From Dyadobacter sp. (GTDB lineage: Bacteria; Bacteroidota; Bacteroidia; Cytophagales; Spirosomataceae), in the NCBI RefSeq assembly GCF_017744695.1, contig NZ_JAGIAS010000002.1:372001-436000 (forward strand): 64,000 nt of DNA. The letters are read 5' to 3'. Numbering within the stretch: the first letter of the stretch is position 1; each line of letters opens with the position of its first letter. The notes beneath the pieces were generated by a model that ran no database searches, was not told the DNA's origin, and saw only the letters and a list, made by a program, of their open reading frames with translations. Made by a program: the position numbers and the translations under genes. Positions 56,492-64,000 of the stretch are shown here, one piece after another.

Positions 56492-58068
56492 TGGAGGACC
56501 AGCAAAGCTTATGGGTATTTATGGTGCAGCAGTCCGGCAAGCTGTGGAGCCAGACCGTGGCGCATATCGGCCTCACCTGCATTTCGCTGCTCATCGCGAT
56601 TGCCGTCGGATTGCCCCTGGGTATCTGGATCGCACGACGGAAAAAAGCTGCCTGGCTCGTGCTTGGCATCGCGGGCGTGCTGCAAACGATTCCGAGCATC
56701 GCATTGCTTGGTTTTATGATCCCGTTGCTGGGCATTGGCGCCCTACCTGCCATTACCGCGTTGTTTCTCTATGCGTTACTACCCATTATCCGCAATACTT
56801 ACACTGGCATTACGGGCGTAGATCCGGCCATTACCGAATCCGCGAGGGGCATGGGTATGAACTCGTGGCAGATCTTGACGAGCGTCGAGCTTCCGCTGGC
56901 GATGCCGGTCATTCTCGCGGGAATCCGTACGGCCACGGTGATTAATGTGGGCGTTGCGACGCTGGCCGCTTACATTGCGGCAGGCGGTTTAGGCGAATTT
57001 ATTTTCGGGGGCATTGCACTGAACAACACGCAAATGATCCTGGCAGGGGCCATTCCGGCTGCATTGCTCGCCATTTTGTTCGACTTCCTGCTGTCATTAC
57101 TTCAAAAGACAGGTTTGAAAAGAATGCGCAAAATCTCGGTCATGCTGCCGGTTCTGCTGCTTTTTCTTTCCTCATTTTACCTTATACCTTATACCAAAGG
57201 CGCCTTGCTCGCCGGTTTCACGCCCGAATTTATGGGCCGCGAAGATGGCTATCTGGGACTGAAATCGAAATACGGGCTGGATATCCCGACGGTCGTGATC
57301 AGCGATGCGGTGATGTACAAAGCCGCATATGAGCAAAAGCTGGACGTCATCAGCGGGTACAGTACCGACGGCCGGCTGAAAGCATTCGACCTCGTGACGC
57401 TGGATGACGACCAGCATATTTTCCCGCCTTATTACGCGGCACCGGTTGTCCGAACGGAAGTTTTGCAGAAAAATCCTGAATTACAGCCTGTTTTGGAAAA
57501 ACTATCGGGTTTTATCAACGACTCGGTCATGACGGAGCTGAACTATCGCGTCGATTACCTCAAACAGTCGCCCGATCGCGTCGCGCATGATTTTCTGGTT
57601 TCCAAAAACCTCTACCGACCGGCGGGTAACGGCAACAAAGGCACCATACGCCTGGGTTCGAAGATCTTTGCCGAGCAGTACATTCTTATCCAGATGTACA
57701 AGGAGCTGATCGAGGGCAATACCGATCTCAAAGCGGTTACCAAAACGGGCCTGGGCGGTACAAAAATCTGCTTCGATGCATTGAATAACGCCGAGATCGA
57801 CATGTATCCCGAATACACGGGCACGGGCCTGCTGGCCATTCTCAAACCCGGCCGTCGGTTGCTGAGCGGCCTCGGCGGCGACCGCGAAAAGGTTTATGAT
57901 TATGTTAAAAGTGAATTTCTAAAACAGTATAAGCTGCAATGGCTCCGGCCAATCGGCTTCAATAATGCCTACGCGCTGATGATGCGTCGCGCGCAGGCAC
58001 AATCCTTGAATATCCATTCCATCACCGATCTGAAAAACTATGCAACTAATGGAAACCACCGGCATTAG
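56491..58068 (+). CDS. ABC permease fused to a circularly permuted substrate-binding domain (OpuC/EgtU-type)
   Basis: 525 residues. Residues 1-205 are the permease with the EAA-type loop ARGMGMNSWQILTSVELPLA. After one more hydrophobic helix the OpuAC-type domain begins with its usual second half (REDGYLGL at 250, YSTDGRLKAFD at 290, FPPYYAAPVV at 311, then ELNYRVDYLKQSP). The usual first half follows: GTIRLGSKIFAEQ at 384, TGLGGTKICFDAL, YPEYTGTGLLAI at 439, GFNNAYAL, TDLKNYA. In OpuCC and relatives the order is the reverse. It ends inside egtB (29-bp overlap). Likely ligand: a betaine such as ergothioneine. Confidence 0.9.
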   Translation: MEDQQSLWVFMVQQSGKLWSQTVAHIGLTCISLLIAIAVGLPLGIWIARRKKAAWLVLGIAGVLQTIPSIALLGFMIPLLGIGALPAITALFLYALLPIIRNTYTGITGVDPAITESARGMGMNSWQILTSVELPLAMPVILAGIRTATVINVGVATLAAYIAAGGLGEFIFGGIALNNTQMILAGAIPAALLAILFDFLLSLLQKTGLKRMRKISVMLPVLLLFLSSFYLIPYTKGALLAGFTPEFMGREDGYLGLKSKYGLDIPTVVISDAVMYKAAYEQKLDVISGYSTDGRLKAFDLVTLDDDQHIFPPYYAAPVVRTEVLQKNPELQPVLEKLSGFINDSVMTELNYRVDYLKQSPDRVAHDFLVSKNLYRPAGNGNKGTIRLGSKIFAEQYILIQMYKELIEGNTDLKAVTKTGLGGTKICFDALNNAEIDMYPEYTGTGLLAILKPGRRLLSGLGGDREKVYDYVKSEFLKQYKLQWLRPIGFNNAYALMMRRAQAQSLNIHSITDLKNYATNGNHRH

Positions 58069-59206
58069 GGAAGCATTTCACCATGTCAGAAAGCATACCG
58101 AACACATTTGTGCGCCGCTCGAAACAGAAGATTATGTACCGCAGCCCGTCGCGTTCGTAAGCCCGCCCAAATGGCACCTGGCGCATTCGACCTGGTTTTT
58201 TGAAACATTCATCCTCAAACCCCACGTGCCGGATTACCGCGTTTACGATCCCGATTTCAACTATCTGTTCAACAGCTATTACAATAATGTGGGCGAACGC
58301 ACCCTCCGCACCGATCGCGGAAATGTGACACGTCCGACGACCAAAGCGGTGTACGCCTACCGCCGGTATGTGGACGAGCAAATGGACGTTTTCCTCGAAG
58401 ACCTCACCGATCCGGATATCCTGGCGCTGACAGAACTCGGTCTTCATCACGAGCAGCAGCATCAGGAACTTCTGATCACCGATATCAAATACATTCTGGG
58501 CCATAACCCGCTCTTTCCCGTTTACCGCGCAGGACAGAACATGGTAAACGGTCGCAATGCCAGAACAGGTTTCCTGACCATTCCCGAGGGCATTTACGAC
58601 ATCGGCCACTACGGTGAAGGGTTTTGTTTCGACAATGAGCTGGGCAGGCATAAGGTTTACCTGCACGAGTTTGAAATCGCCAAAGGACTCGTTACCAATG
58701 GTGAGTACATCGAATTCATGGGAGCAGGCGGTTACCAGGATTTCAACCTCTGGCTGGATGAAGGCTGGTCGTGGGTAAATCAAAATCAGATTTCTTCACC
58801 AATGTACTGGCACCGCATCGACGGCGAATGGCATTACTTTACCATGGACGGCCTGCAAAAAGTGGACACCGCTGCTATTCTGAGCCACGTCAGCTTTTTC
58901 GAAGCCGCTGCATTTGCCCAGTGGAAAGGTATGCGGTTACCTACTGAATTTGAATGGGAAATCGCTTCCGCCAACCTCGACTGGGGTCAGCGCTGGGAAT
59001 GGACCAACAGCGCGTATCTGCCCTACCCGGGCTTTTCCAAAGCACCAGGGGCAGTAGGCGAGTACAATGGCAAATTCATGGTGAATCAAATGGTGCTTCG
59101 CGGCTCGTCGGTAGCGACCTCGCCTGGACATGCCCGCAAAACTTATCGTAATTTCTTTCACACACACGAGCGCTGGCAATACACGGGTATCCGGCTCGCG
59201 CGATAA
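58040..59206 (+). CDS. egtB: Ergothioneine biosynthesis sulfoxide synthase EgtB
   Basis: 388 residues. The N-terminal DinB-like domain has the iron ligands: His49 in KWHLAHSTWFFE and HX3HXE (His137, His141, Glu143 in HHEQQHQE). The C-terminal half is a formylglycine-generating-enzyme-like domain (MRLPTEFEWEIAS, VLRGSS near the end). It joins hercynine with cysteine or gamma-glutamylcysteine using O2. Which thiol it uses cannot be told here. Its start lies within the end of the permease gene; the ATG at 58049 is an alternative. egtD follows after 10 bp. Confidence 0.95.
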   Translation: MQLMETTGIREAFHHVRKHTEHICAPLETEDYVPQPVAFVSPPKWHLAHSTWFFETFILKPHVPDYRVYDPDFNYLFNSYYNNVGERTLRTDRGNVTRPTTKAVYAYRRYVDEQMDVFLEDLTDPDILALTELGLHHEQQHQELLITDIKYILGHNPLFPVYRAGQNMVNGRNARTGFLTIPEGIYDIGHYGEGFCFDNELGRHKVYLHEFEIAKGLVTNGEYIEFMGAGGYQDFNLWLDEGWSWVNQNQISSPMYWHRIDGEWHYFTMDGLQKVDTAAILSHVSFFEAAAFAQWKGMRLPTEFEWEIASANLDWGQRWEWTNSAYLPYPGFSKAPGAVGEYNGKFMVNQMVLRGSSVATSPGHARKTYRNFFHTHERWQYTGIRLAR

Positions 59207-59216
59207 ATCAATCGTT

Positions 59217-60161
59217 ATGACAGACATTCAAACTTTTGCCAGAGACATCCATAAGGGGCTGTCCGCACCACAGAAGCACATTTCGAGTAAATACTTTTAC
59301 GACGATATTGGCAGCGGCATTTTCCAGGACATCATGAAAATGCCGGAATATTACCCTACAGCGTGCGAGTTCGAAATCTTATCGTTGCAAGGGGAAAATA
59401 TCATCCGCAAGCTGGACTTCAACGGCCCGTTCCAGATCGTGGAATTCGGGGCGGGCGATGGCATTAAAACGCGGCAATTGCTCAAAAAACTCGTCGAGCG
59501 GCAGGTCGATTTTACCTATGTGCCTATTGATATTTCCGCCAAAGCCATTGAAGAGCTGACGGCCAATATGCACGCGCATTTGCCCGGTTTGAAGATCAGT
59601 CCGATGATCGGCAACTACTTTTCCATGATGGAGGAACTGGCCGCATCGGGCGTCCCGAGTCTTCTGCTTTTCCTGGGCGGCAACATCGGGAATTACGAAG
59701 CCCACGAGGTCAACAGCCTGCTCGCAGATTTCCGCAAATGCATGAACCCCGGCGACTACCTGCTCACCGGCTTCGATTTGCAAAAGAACCCGGCGACTGT
59801 CCGCTGTGCTTACGACGATCCAAAAGGCATTACCAAGGCATTTAATATCAATTTACTACATCGGATCAACCGCGAGCTGGGCGGGAGTTTCAAAACAAAC
59901 CAGTTTGATTTTTACTCGCATTACAATCCGGTCAATGGCGAAGTAAGGAGTTACCTGGTGAGCCTGGTACCCCAAAAAGTACACGTGCGGCACACCGATA
60001 AATGCTACGATTTCGACCGCAACGAGCTGATATGGACCGAGCTTTCAAAGAAATACACCCTGACCGAGATCGAGGAAGTGGCCGCAACCAACGGTTTCCG
60101 CGTGGTGGAGCATTTCCAGGATTGTAAGGGCTATTTTACGGATAGCCTCTGGACGTTATAA
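59217..60161 (+). CDS. egtD: L-histidine N(alpha)-methyltransferase EgtD
   Basis: 314 residues from the ATG (MTDIQTFARDIHKGLSAPQK). The SAM-binding VEFGAGDGIKTRQLL, the FLGGNIGNYE motif, and GSGIFQDIMKMPEYYPTACE near the N-terminus identify EgtD. It trimethylates histidine to hercynine, the substrate of EgtB. An open frame from 59130 reads through the end of egtB and is not accepted. No egtA, egtC or egtE is in the window. Confidence 0.96.
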   Translation: MTDIQTFARDIHKGLSAPQKHISSKYFYDDIGSGIFQDIMKMPEYYPTACEFEILSLQGENIIRKLDFNGPFQIVEFGAGDGIKTRQLLKKLVERQVDFTYVPIDISAKAIEELTANMHAHLPGLKISPMIGNYFSMMEELAASGVPSLLLFLGGNIGNYEAHEVNSLLADFRKCMNPGDYLLTGFDLQKNPATVRCAYDDPKGITKAFNINLLHRINRELGGSFKTNQFDFYSHYNPVNGEVRSYLVSLVPQKVHVRHTDKCYDFDRNELIWTELSKKYTLTEIEEVAATNGFRVVEHFQDCKGYFTDSLWTL

Positions 60162-60235
60162 TTGTCAGCCTGAGCGGACGGGGCCGCCCGGCGGTCGAAG
60201 GCCTTCATAGCGACGGCCTTCGACTGCGCTGACAA
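60162..60235. repeat. Imperfect palindrome after egtD (GTCAGCCTGAGCGG...GTCGAAGGC type)
   Basis: The left part TTGTCAGCCTGAGCGG plus GGTCGAAGGCC pairs with GGCCTTCGACTGCGCTGACAA at 60215-60235, with a GC insertion. This TGAGCG...GTCGAAG pattern is a dispersed repeat in many bacterial genomes, from memory. It lies between convergent genes and may act as a terminator. Confidence 0.65.
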
Positions 60236-60255
60236 ATGCATTAGCTGACCTCGCA

Positions 60256-60759
60256 TCAATTACTCGAAACGAATTTATTGAACCGGCTTTCTTTGCCGTC
60301 CGCTGTTTTTTCCTGGTAGAGGAATTCGAGTTGGCTTTCATCAAATTTCCGGAAAAACTCCTCCCAGCTGATTTCCTGCAATGAATCTTCACCGCTATAA
60401 CCGGGAAAATCGATGCGCAGGATGCCGTCTCCATCTTTTTTCTTCGCGGTGCCCTTCACGACCGAAGGCACACCGCCACGCTTCTCCACCCAGGCGCGGA
60501 TCGTATCGTGGTCGCGTGTGGCAGTATTTGAACCCGTCGACGCCTTTTTACCTGCGGTACGCGCCGCGGCAGTCGTGTCGGCAGCAGTTTTACGGATTCC
60601 GGTCGCTTTGCTCGTGGTCGTTTTCGAAGTAGTAGCTTTCCGCGGAGCTGCTTTTGAAGCTGTCGTTTTAGTAGCGCTTTGGGCAGACGTACCTTTTTCA
60701 GTATGCGGCTTCATTTTAGAAGAGGCTTCTTTGGTATTGCCCTTTGTTGTAGTAGCCAT
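60256..60759 (-). CDS. Small protein with histone-H1-like N-terminus and a conserved C-terminal domain
   Basis: 167 residues. Residues 1-85 are Lys/Thr/Ala/Ser-rich (KATTSKTTTSKATGIRKTAA), resembling bacterial histone H1-like tails. Residues 85-160 have TIRAWVEKRGGVPSVVKGT, ILRIDFPGYSGEDSLQEISW, and FFRKFDESQLEFLYQ, a conserved small domain whose function I do not know; it is annotated variously in databases. A nucleic-acid-binding role is plausible from composition only. Confidence 0.85.
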   Translation of the reverse strand: MATTTKGNTKEASSKMKPHTEKGTSAQSATKTTASKAAPRKATTSKTTTSKATGIRKTAADTTAAARTAGKKASTGSNTATRDHDTIRAWVEKRGGVPSVVKGTAKKKDGDGILRIDFPGYSGEDSLQEISWEEFFRKFDESQLEFLYQEKTADGKESRFNKFVSSN

Positions 60760-60854
60760 GGTTTCAGTTGTTTGATTTGAACCCCAATAGCTTCAAAAAG
60801 CGTGCCCGGCATGGAATGCCGCAGTGGAACTGCGCGGCATGCAACGCCCGAGCG

Positions 60855-61601
60855 CTATTCTTCCAAAACGCGGATCAACCCCTTTAACCTGAAACCACAA
60901 ACCCTGAAACCGGCTTTCTCCAAGGTTGCTTGCGAAACACGATTGCCGATATTGCACCGGGCCGCGGGCACGCGTCCCATTTTGTACGCCATTCGTTTCA
61001 GCTCCTGCACAATATAGGTCGCGTAACCTTTCTCTCGATACGACTCCCGGGTCTGCATATAAATATCGGCATAGGGAATATTGTAGTTGAGCATCACCCC
61101 CCCGCTGGCCACGATCTCTCCGTTCACGTCAATCACGTAGTCGCTTTCGTCGCCATCCATGGGGTCGTACTCGGAGCGCTTGCGGAAAATCGCGCCCGGG
61201 ACTTCAAAGGATGTTTGAAAATTGTCTTCGAAAAGGATCGCCTCCGCGAAGGAAGTTTCGCAGAAACGGTACAGCATGGTGGTCAGGAAAATGTCATTAC
61301 TCTGGCTTTCGATCCAGATTGCCTTGCAATGCGCTTGAAATTCCTCGAAAACAATGCTGGCATGCTTGCGGTATTGGGGCAGCAGGTAAAACTCGAAGAT
61401 CGTATCACGGTCCTGCCGGCGGTCGGTCCCCCAGACGGAACCATAGCCGACACGGACGTTATCGATCCTGAACAGCCAGGTATCCGCCCAGCCATAGTCG
61501 TGGCACTTATTGCAGACGAACTGAAAATGGTTTTCATGCAGGAACATCGTGCGCAAATCCCTGATGCCATCCAGCCCGATTTTAGAAACACAAACTCGCA
61601 T
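60855..61601 (-). CDS. GNAT-family N-acetyltransferase
   Basis: 248 residues. The C-terminal half carries the GNAT fold: SYREKGYATYIVQELKRMAY (acetyl-CoA-binding RxxGxA-like loop) and ARCNIGNRVSQATLEKAGF. The N-terminal half contains NKCHDYGWADTWLFRIDN and looks like a second, degenerate GNAT-type half. The substrate is unknown. It is divergent from the fucosidase gene and monocistronic by spacing. Confidence 0.85.
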   Translation of the reverse strand: MRVCVSKIGLDGIRDLRTMFLHENHFQFVCNKCHDYGWADTWLFRIDNVRVGYGSVWGTDRRQDRDTIFEFYLLPQYRKHASIVFEEFQAHCKAIWIESQSNDIFLTTMLYRFCETSFAEAILFEDNFQTSFEVPGAIFRKRSEYDPMDGDESDYVIDVNGEIVASGGVMLNYNIPYADIYMQTRESYREKGYATYIVQELKRMAYKMGRVPAARCNIGNRVSQATLEKAGFRVCGFRLKGLIRVLEE

Positions 61602-61796
61602 AGTGTGGCACGCACAGTGTAAGGTAAACGGCTAATAAGGTAGTATAATGGTATGAAAAAAACTAGTTGCGTTGCATGAAATACCATGCATTACCGGGCT
61701 TTTTTGTACGGGCGTTGCGGCCAAAAACACGTCAGCAAGGCAACAGCAGTCTATTTTGTAAAAACTGCGTCTTTGTTCACTCAATCCATCACCGGC

Positions 61797-64000
61797 ATGA
61801 AGCCTCTAATTCAGACCGTTACCTTTCTTACGCTCATTATCTTTCAATGCCGCGCCCAAAACAGCGTCCAGTCAAAACTTTGGTATAAACAACCTGCAAA
61901 ACAGTGGGAAGAAGCATTACCCATTGGAAACGGCGCGCTGGCCGCCATGATTTTCGGGGGTGTCGAAACCGACCAGATCCAGTTTAATGAAGAGACCCTA
62001 TGGACTGGCGAGCCAAGAAGTTACGCACACAAGGGTGCATCCGCATACCTGGGCGAGATTCGCCGCATGCTCCATGAGGGCAAACAAAAAGAAGCAGAGC
62101 AACTGGCCAATGAGCAATTTATGAGCCAGCCCATGCGACAAATGGCATATCAGGCATTTGGAGATGTGTATGTCGACTTTCCGGGCCACGCGCAACATAG
62201 CACATACGCACGCGAACTTGACCTCCACTCAGCCATTGTCAAAAGCAGTTACCAGTCCGGCGGCGTCCGCTATACCCGCGAGGCGTTTGCAAGCTATCCG
62301 GCAAAAGCCATTTACTATCGGGTGACCAGCTCACAGAAAGGCAAACTGAATTTCACCGTGCGTATGGATGCCATTCACGCGAAAAAGGAAGTCAATGTTT
62401 CTGAAAAAGAGATTGAATTGGAGGTTTACGTCGATAAAGGCACGCTACATGGCATTGCCCGATTGAAAGTTATTACCGATGGAGAGGTAAAACAAGCCGA
62501 CGGAAAGTTGTCGATTGCAAAGGCCAGCCACGCGACGCTGGTACTTGCCGCTGCCACCAACTACATTGACTACAAAAATATAAGTGGCGACCCCGCTGCA
62601 AAAACAGCCGAAATCCTCCGAAATGCACCCGTTTTCGAAAAGGCATTCGCCGTCCATTCCGCCGATTACCAAAAACTTTTCAACCGATTCGCATTGGATC
62701 TTCCAGCCAGCGACGCCTCCCCACTCCCTACCGACGAGCGCCTGAGCCAGTTCAAAAGTAAACCCGACGACCCGGCGTTACTGGCATTGTATGTCCAGTT
62801 CGCACGGTACCTGCTTATTTCCAGCAGCCGTCCGGGAACACATCCGGCCAATTTGCAAGGAAAATGGAACCACAAGCTCAATCCATCATGGGATAGCAAG
62901 TACACGGTAAATATCAACACCGAGATGAACTATTGGCCTGCGGAAATGACCAACCTCAGTGAATGCCATGCGCCTTTGTTTCAAATGGTAAAAGATGTTT
63001 CTCAAACAGGGGCGGAAGTAGCGAAAGAGCATTACAATGCAAAGGGCTGGGTTTTGCACCATAATACGGATGTCTGGCGTGGGGCGGCGCCTATCAATGC
63101 GTCCAACCACGGCATTTGGGTGACGGGCGGTGCGTGGCTCAGTCTGCACTTGTGGGAACACTATCGCTTCACGCAGGATAAGGCATTCCTGCAAAACACA
63201 GCCTATCCGTTAATGAAGGGAGCGGCCGAATTTTTCCTCGATTTTCTGGTCAAAGATCCTGGAACAGGCTTCCTGATCAGTTCACCCTCCAACTCGCCCG
63301 AGAATGGCGGGCTCGTCGCTGGCCCTACCATGGACCATCAGATTATCCGTGCGCTATTCAAGGCTTGTATTGAAACAGCTGATATTTTAAAAACGGATGC
63401 CGCATTTGCCCAGAAACTGGCTGAAACGAGCAAGCAAATCGCGCCGAACCAGATTGGCCGTTACGGGCAGTTGCAGGAATGGATGACCGACATCGACGAC
63501 ACGACCAGCCACCACCGCCATGTTTCGCATTTATGGGGCGTGTACCCGGGCCAGGAAATCACCCCGGCCGGTACGCCCGAGCTCCTTAAAGCGGCGATGA
63601 AATCGCTCCATTACCGTGGCGACGACGGCACCGGATGGAGCCTGGCATGGAAAATCAACTATTGGGCGCGGTTCCTGGACGGCGAACATGCCTATACCAT
63701 GATCCGCAAGCTTTTTAACCCGGTGTACGACGCGGGTCAGAAAATGAGCGGCGGGGGCTCCTACCCCAACCTGTTTGACGCCCACCCGCCATTCCAGATC
63801 GACGGTAACTTCGGTGGCGCGGCCGGTATCCTCGAAACGCTGGTGCAAAGCCATCTCGACGAAATCAACCTGTTGCCTGCATTACCGAAAGCATTGCCCA
63901 CCGGACGCATTACCGGGCTTTGCACACGCGGCGGCTTTGAAATGGATATGGATTGGAAAAATGGAAGGCTCGAAGCCCTGACCGTCCGCTCGAAAGCCGG
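61797..64000 (+). CDS. Glycoside hydrolase family 95 (alpha-L-fucosidase-like), partial at window end
   Basis: 734 visible codons from the ATG with a signal peptide (MKPLIQTVTFLTLIIFQCRAQ). The N-terminal beta domain has the family pattern ALPIGNGALAAMIFGG and FNEETLWTGEP. The GH95 (alpha/alpha)6 barrel has VNINTEMNYWPAE, in which two Asn assist the catalytic water, LQEWMTDIDD with the general acid Glu, and FDAHPPFQIDGNFGG. It would remove alpha-1,2-fucose or galactose from plant or mucin glycans. The last part of the C-terminal domain lies beyond 64000. Confidence 0.95.
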   Translation, partial: MKPLIQTVTFLTLIIFQCRAQNSVQSKLWYKQPAKQWEEALPIGNGALAAMIFGGVETDQIQFNEETLWTGEPRSYAHKGASAYLGEIRRMLHEGKQKEAEQLANEQFMSQPMRQMAYQAFGDVYVDFPGHAQHSTYARELDLHSAIVKSSYQSGGVRYTREAFASYPAKAIYYRVTSSQKGKLNFTVRMDAIHAKKEVNVSEKEIELEVYVDKGTLHGIARLKVITDGEVKQADGKLSIAKASHATLVLAAATNYIDYKNISGDPAAKTAEILRNAPVFEKAFAVHSADYQKLFNRFALDLPASDASPLPTDERLSQFKSKPDDPALLALYVQFARYLLISSSRPGTHPANLQGKWNHKLNPSWDSKYTVNINTEMNYWPAEMTNLSECHAPLFQMVKDVSQTGAEVAKEHYNAKGWVLHHNTDVWRGAAPINASNHGIWVTGGAWLSLHLWEHYRFTQDKAFLQNTAYPLMKGAAEFFLDFLVKDPGTGFLISSPSNSPENGGLVAGPTMDHQIIRALFKACIETADILKTDAAFAQKLAETSKQIAPNQIGRYGQLQEWMTDIDDTTSHHRHVSHLWGVYPGQEITPAGTPELLKAAMKSLHYRGDDGTGWSLAWKINYWARFLDGEHAYTMIRKLFNPVYDAGQKMSGGGSYPNLFDAHPPFQIDGNFGGAAGILETLVQSHLDEINLLPALPKALPTGRITGLCTRGGFEMDMDWKNGRLEALTVRSKA

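Noticed and set aside
56491-58068. Truncated or frameshifted substrate-binding domain in the ABC permease gene
   Set aside because: Both halves of the domain are present in full but in swapped order; the end coincides with the half-domain boundary and the start of egtB.

Overview
The window looks like chromosomal DNA of a Bacteroidota species of the order Cytophagales; a Dyadobacter/Spirosoma-type genome is my best guess, from memory of gene content and not from a search. Signs of this are promoters of the TTTG / TAnnTTTG type, no clear Shine-Dalgarno sequences, Bacteroidota-specific families (DUF3098, DUF5009, bifunctional nuclease with a UvrB/UvrC tail) and secreted carbohydrate-active enzymes. 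I see no rRNA, tRNA, CRISPR array, prophage, insertion sequence or integrase. Fifty-four genes are supported; the first (an aconitase) and the last (a GH95 fucosidase) run off the window.

Layout. 1-4268: two different aconitases in tandem on the minus strand. 4.6-8.6 kb: topA, a sirtuin and folD. 8.8-14.8 kb: a HTH/S24-like regulator, menE and menB in divergent orientation, an EVE-domain protein and a secreted protein of unknown function. 15.1-21.3 kb: an rRNA methyltransferase, a TPR protein and the translation block thrS-infC-rpmI-rplT. 21.4-34.2 kb: phospholipase C, dnaK, a short-chain dehydrogenase, a large secreted hydrolase, pgi, a TIM-barrel isomerase and a DUF5009 membrane protein. 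34.4-41.6 kb: a tight five-gene operon encoding SWIM, DUF5691, MoxR ATPase, DUF5682 and VWA proteins. 41.6-47.5 kb: a serine hydrolase, rluF, an acetyl-xylan-esterase-like enzyme and a Gfo/Idh/MocA oxidoreductase. 47.6-54.1 kb: etfBA, a bifunctional nuclease, ftsX, uppP, truB and ribF. 54.2-60.2 kb: a disulfide oxidoreductase, an OpuC/EgtU-type ABC transporter, egtB and egtD. 60.3-64 kb: a histone-like small protein, a GNAT enzyme and the fucosidase.

Three things stand out. First, the five-gene MoxR/VWA operon has the form of an AAA-chaperone/VWA-adaptor machine with three uncharacterised partners; one of them (DUF5682) carries His/Glu/His signatures that recall the EreA/ChaN/TraB hydrolases. 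Second, the ergothioneine genes egtB and egtD are translationally coupled to an ABC importer whose fused substrate-binding domain is circularly permuted: the usual C-terminal half precedes the usual N-terminal half. This suggests that synthesis and transport of ergothioneine or a related betaine are linked, possibly with a dedicated disulfide reductase. Third, at least five intergenic sites hold large palindromes whose arms are tandem arrays of short words. The word length is fixed (7 bp at four sites, 10 bp at one), while the word sequence differs between most sites. Two of these elements reach the start codons of downstream genes (the rRNA methyltransferase and truB).
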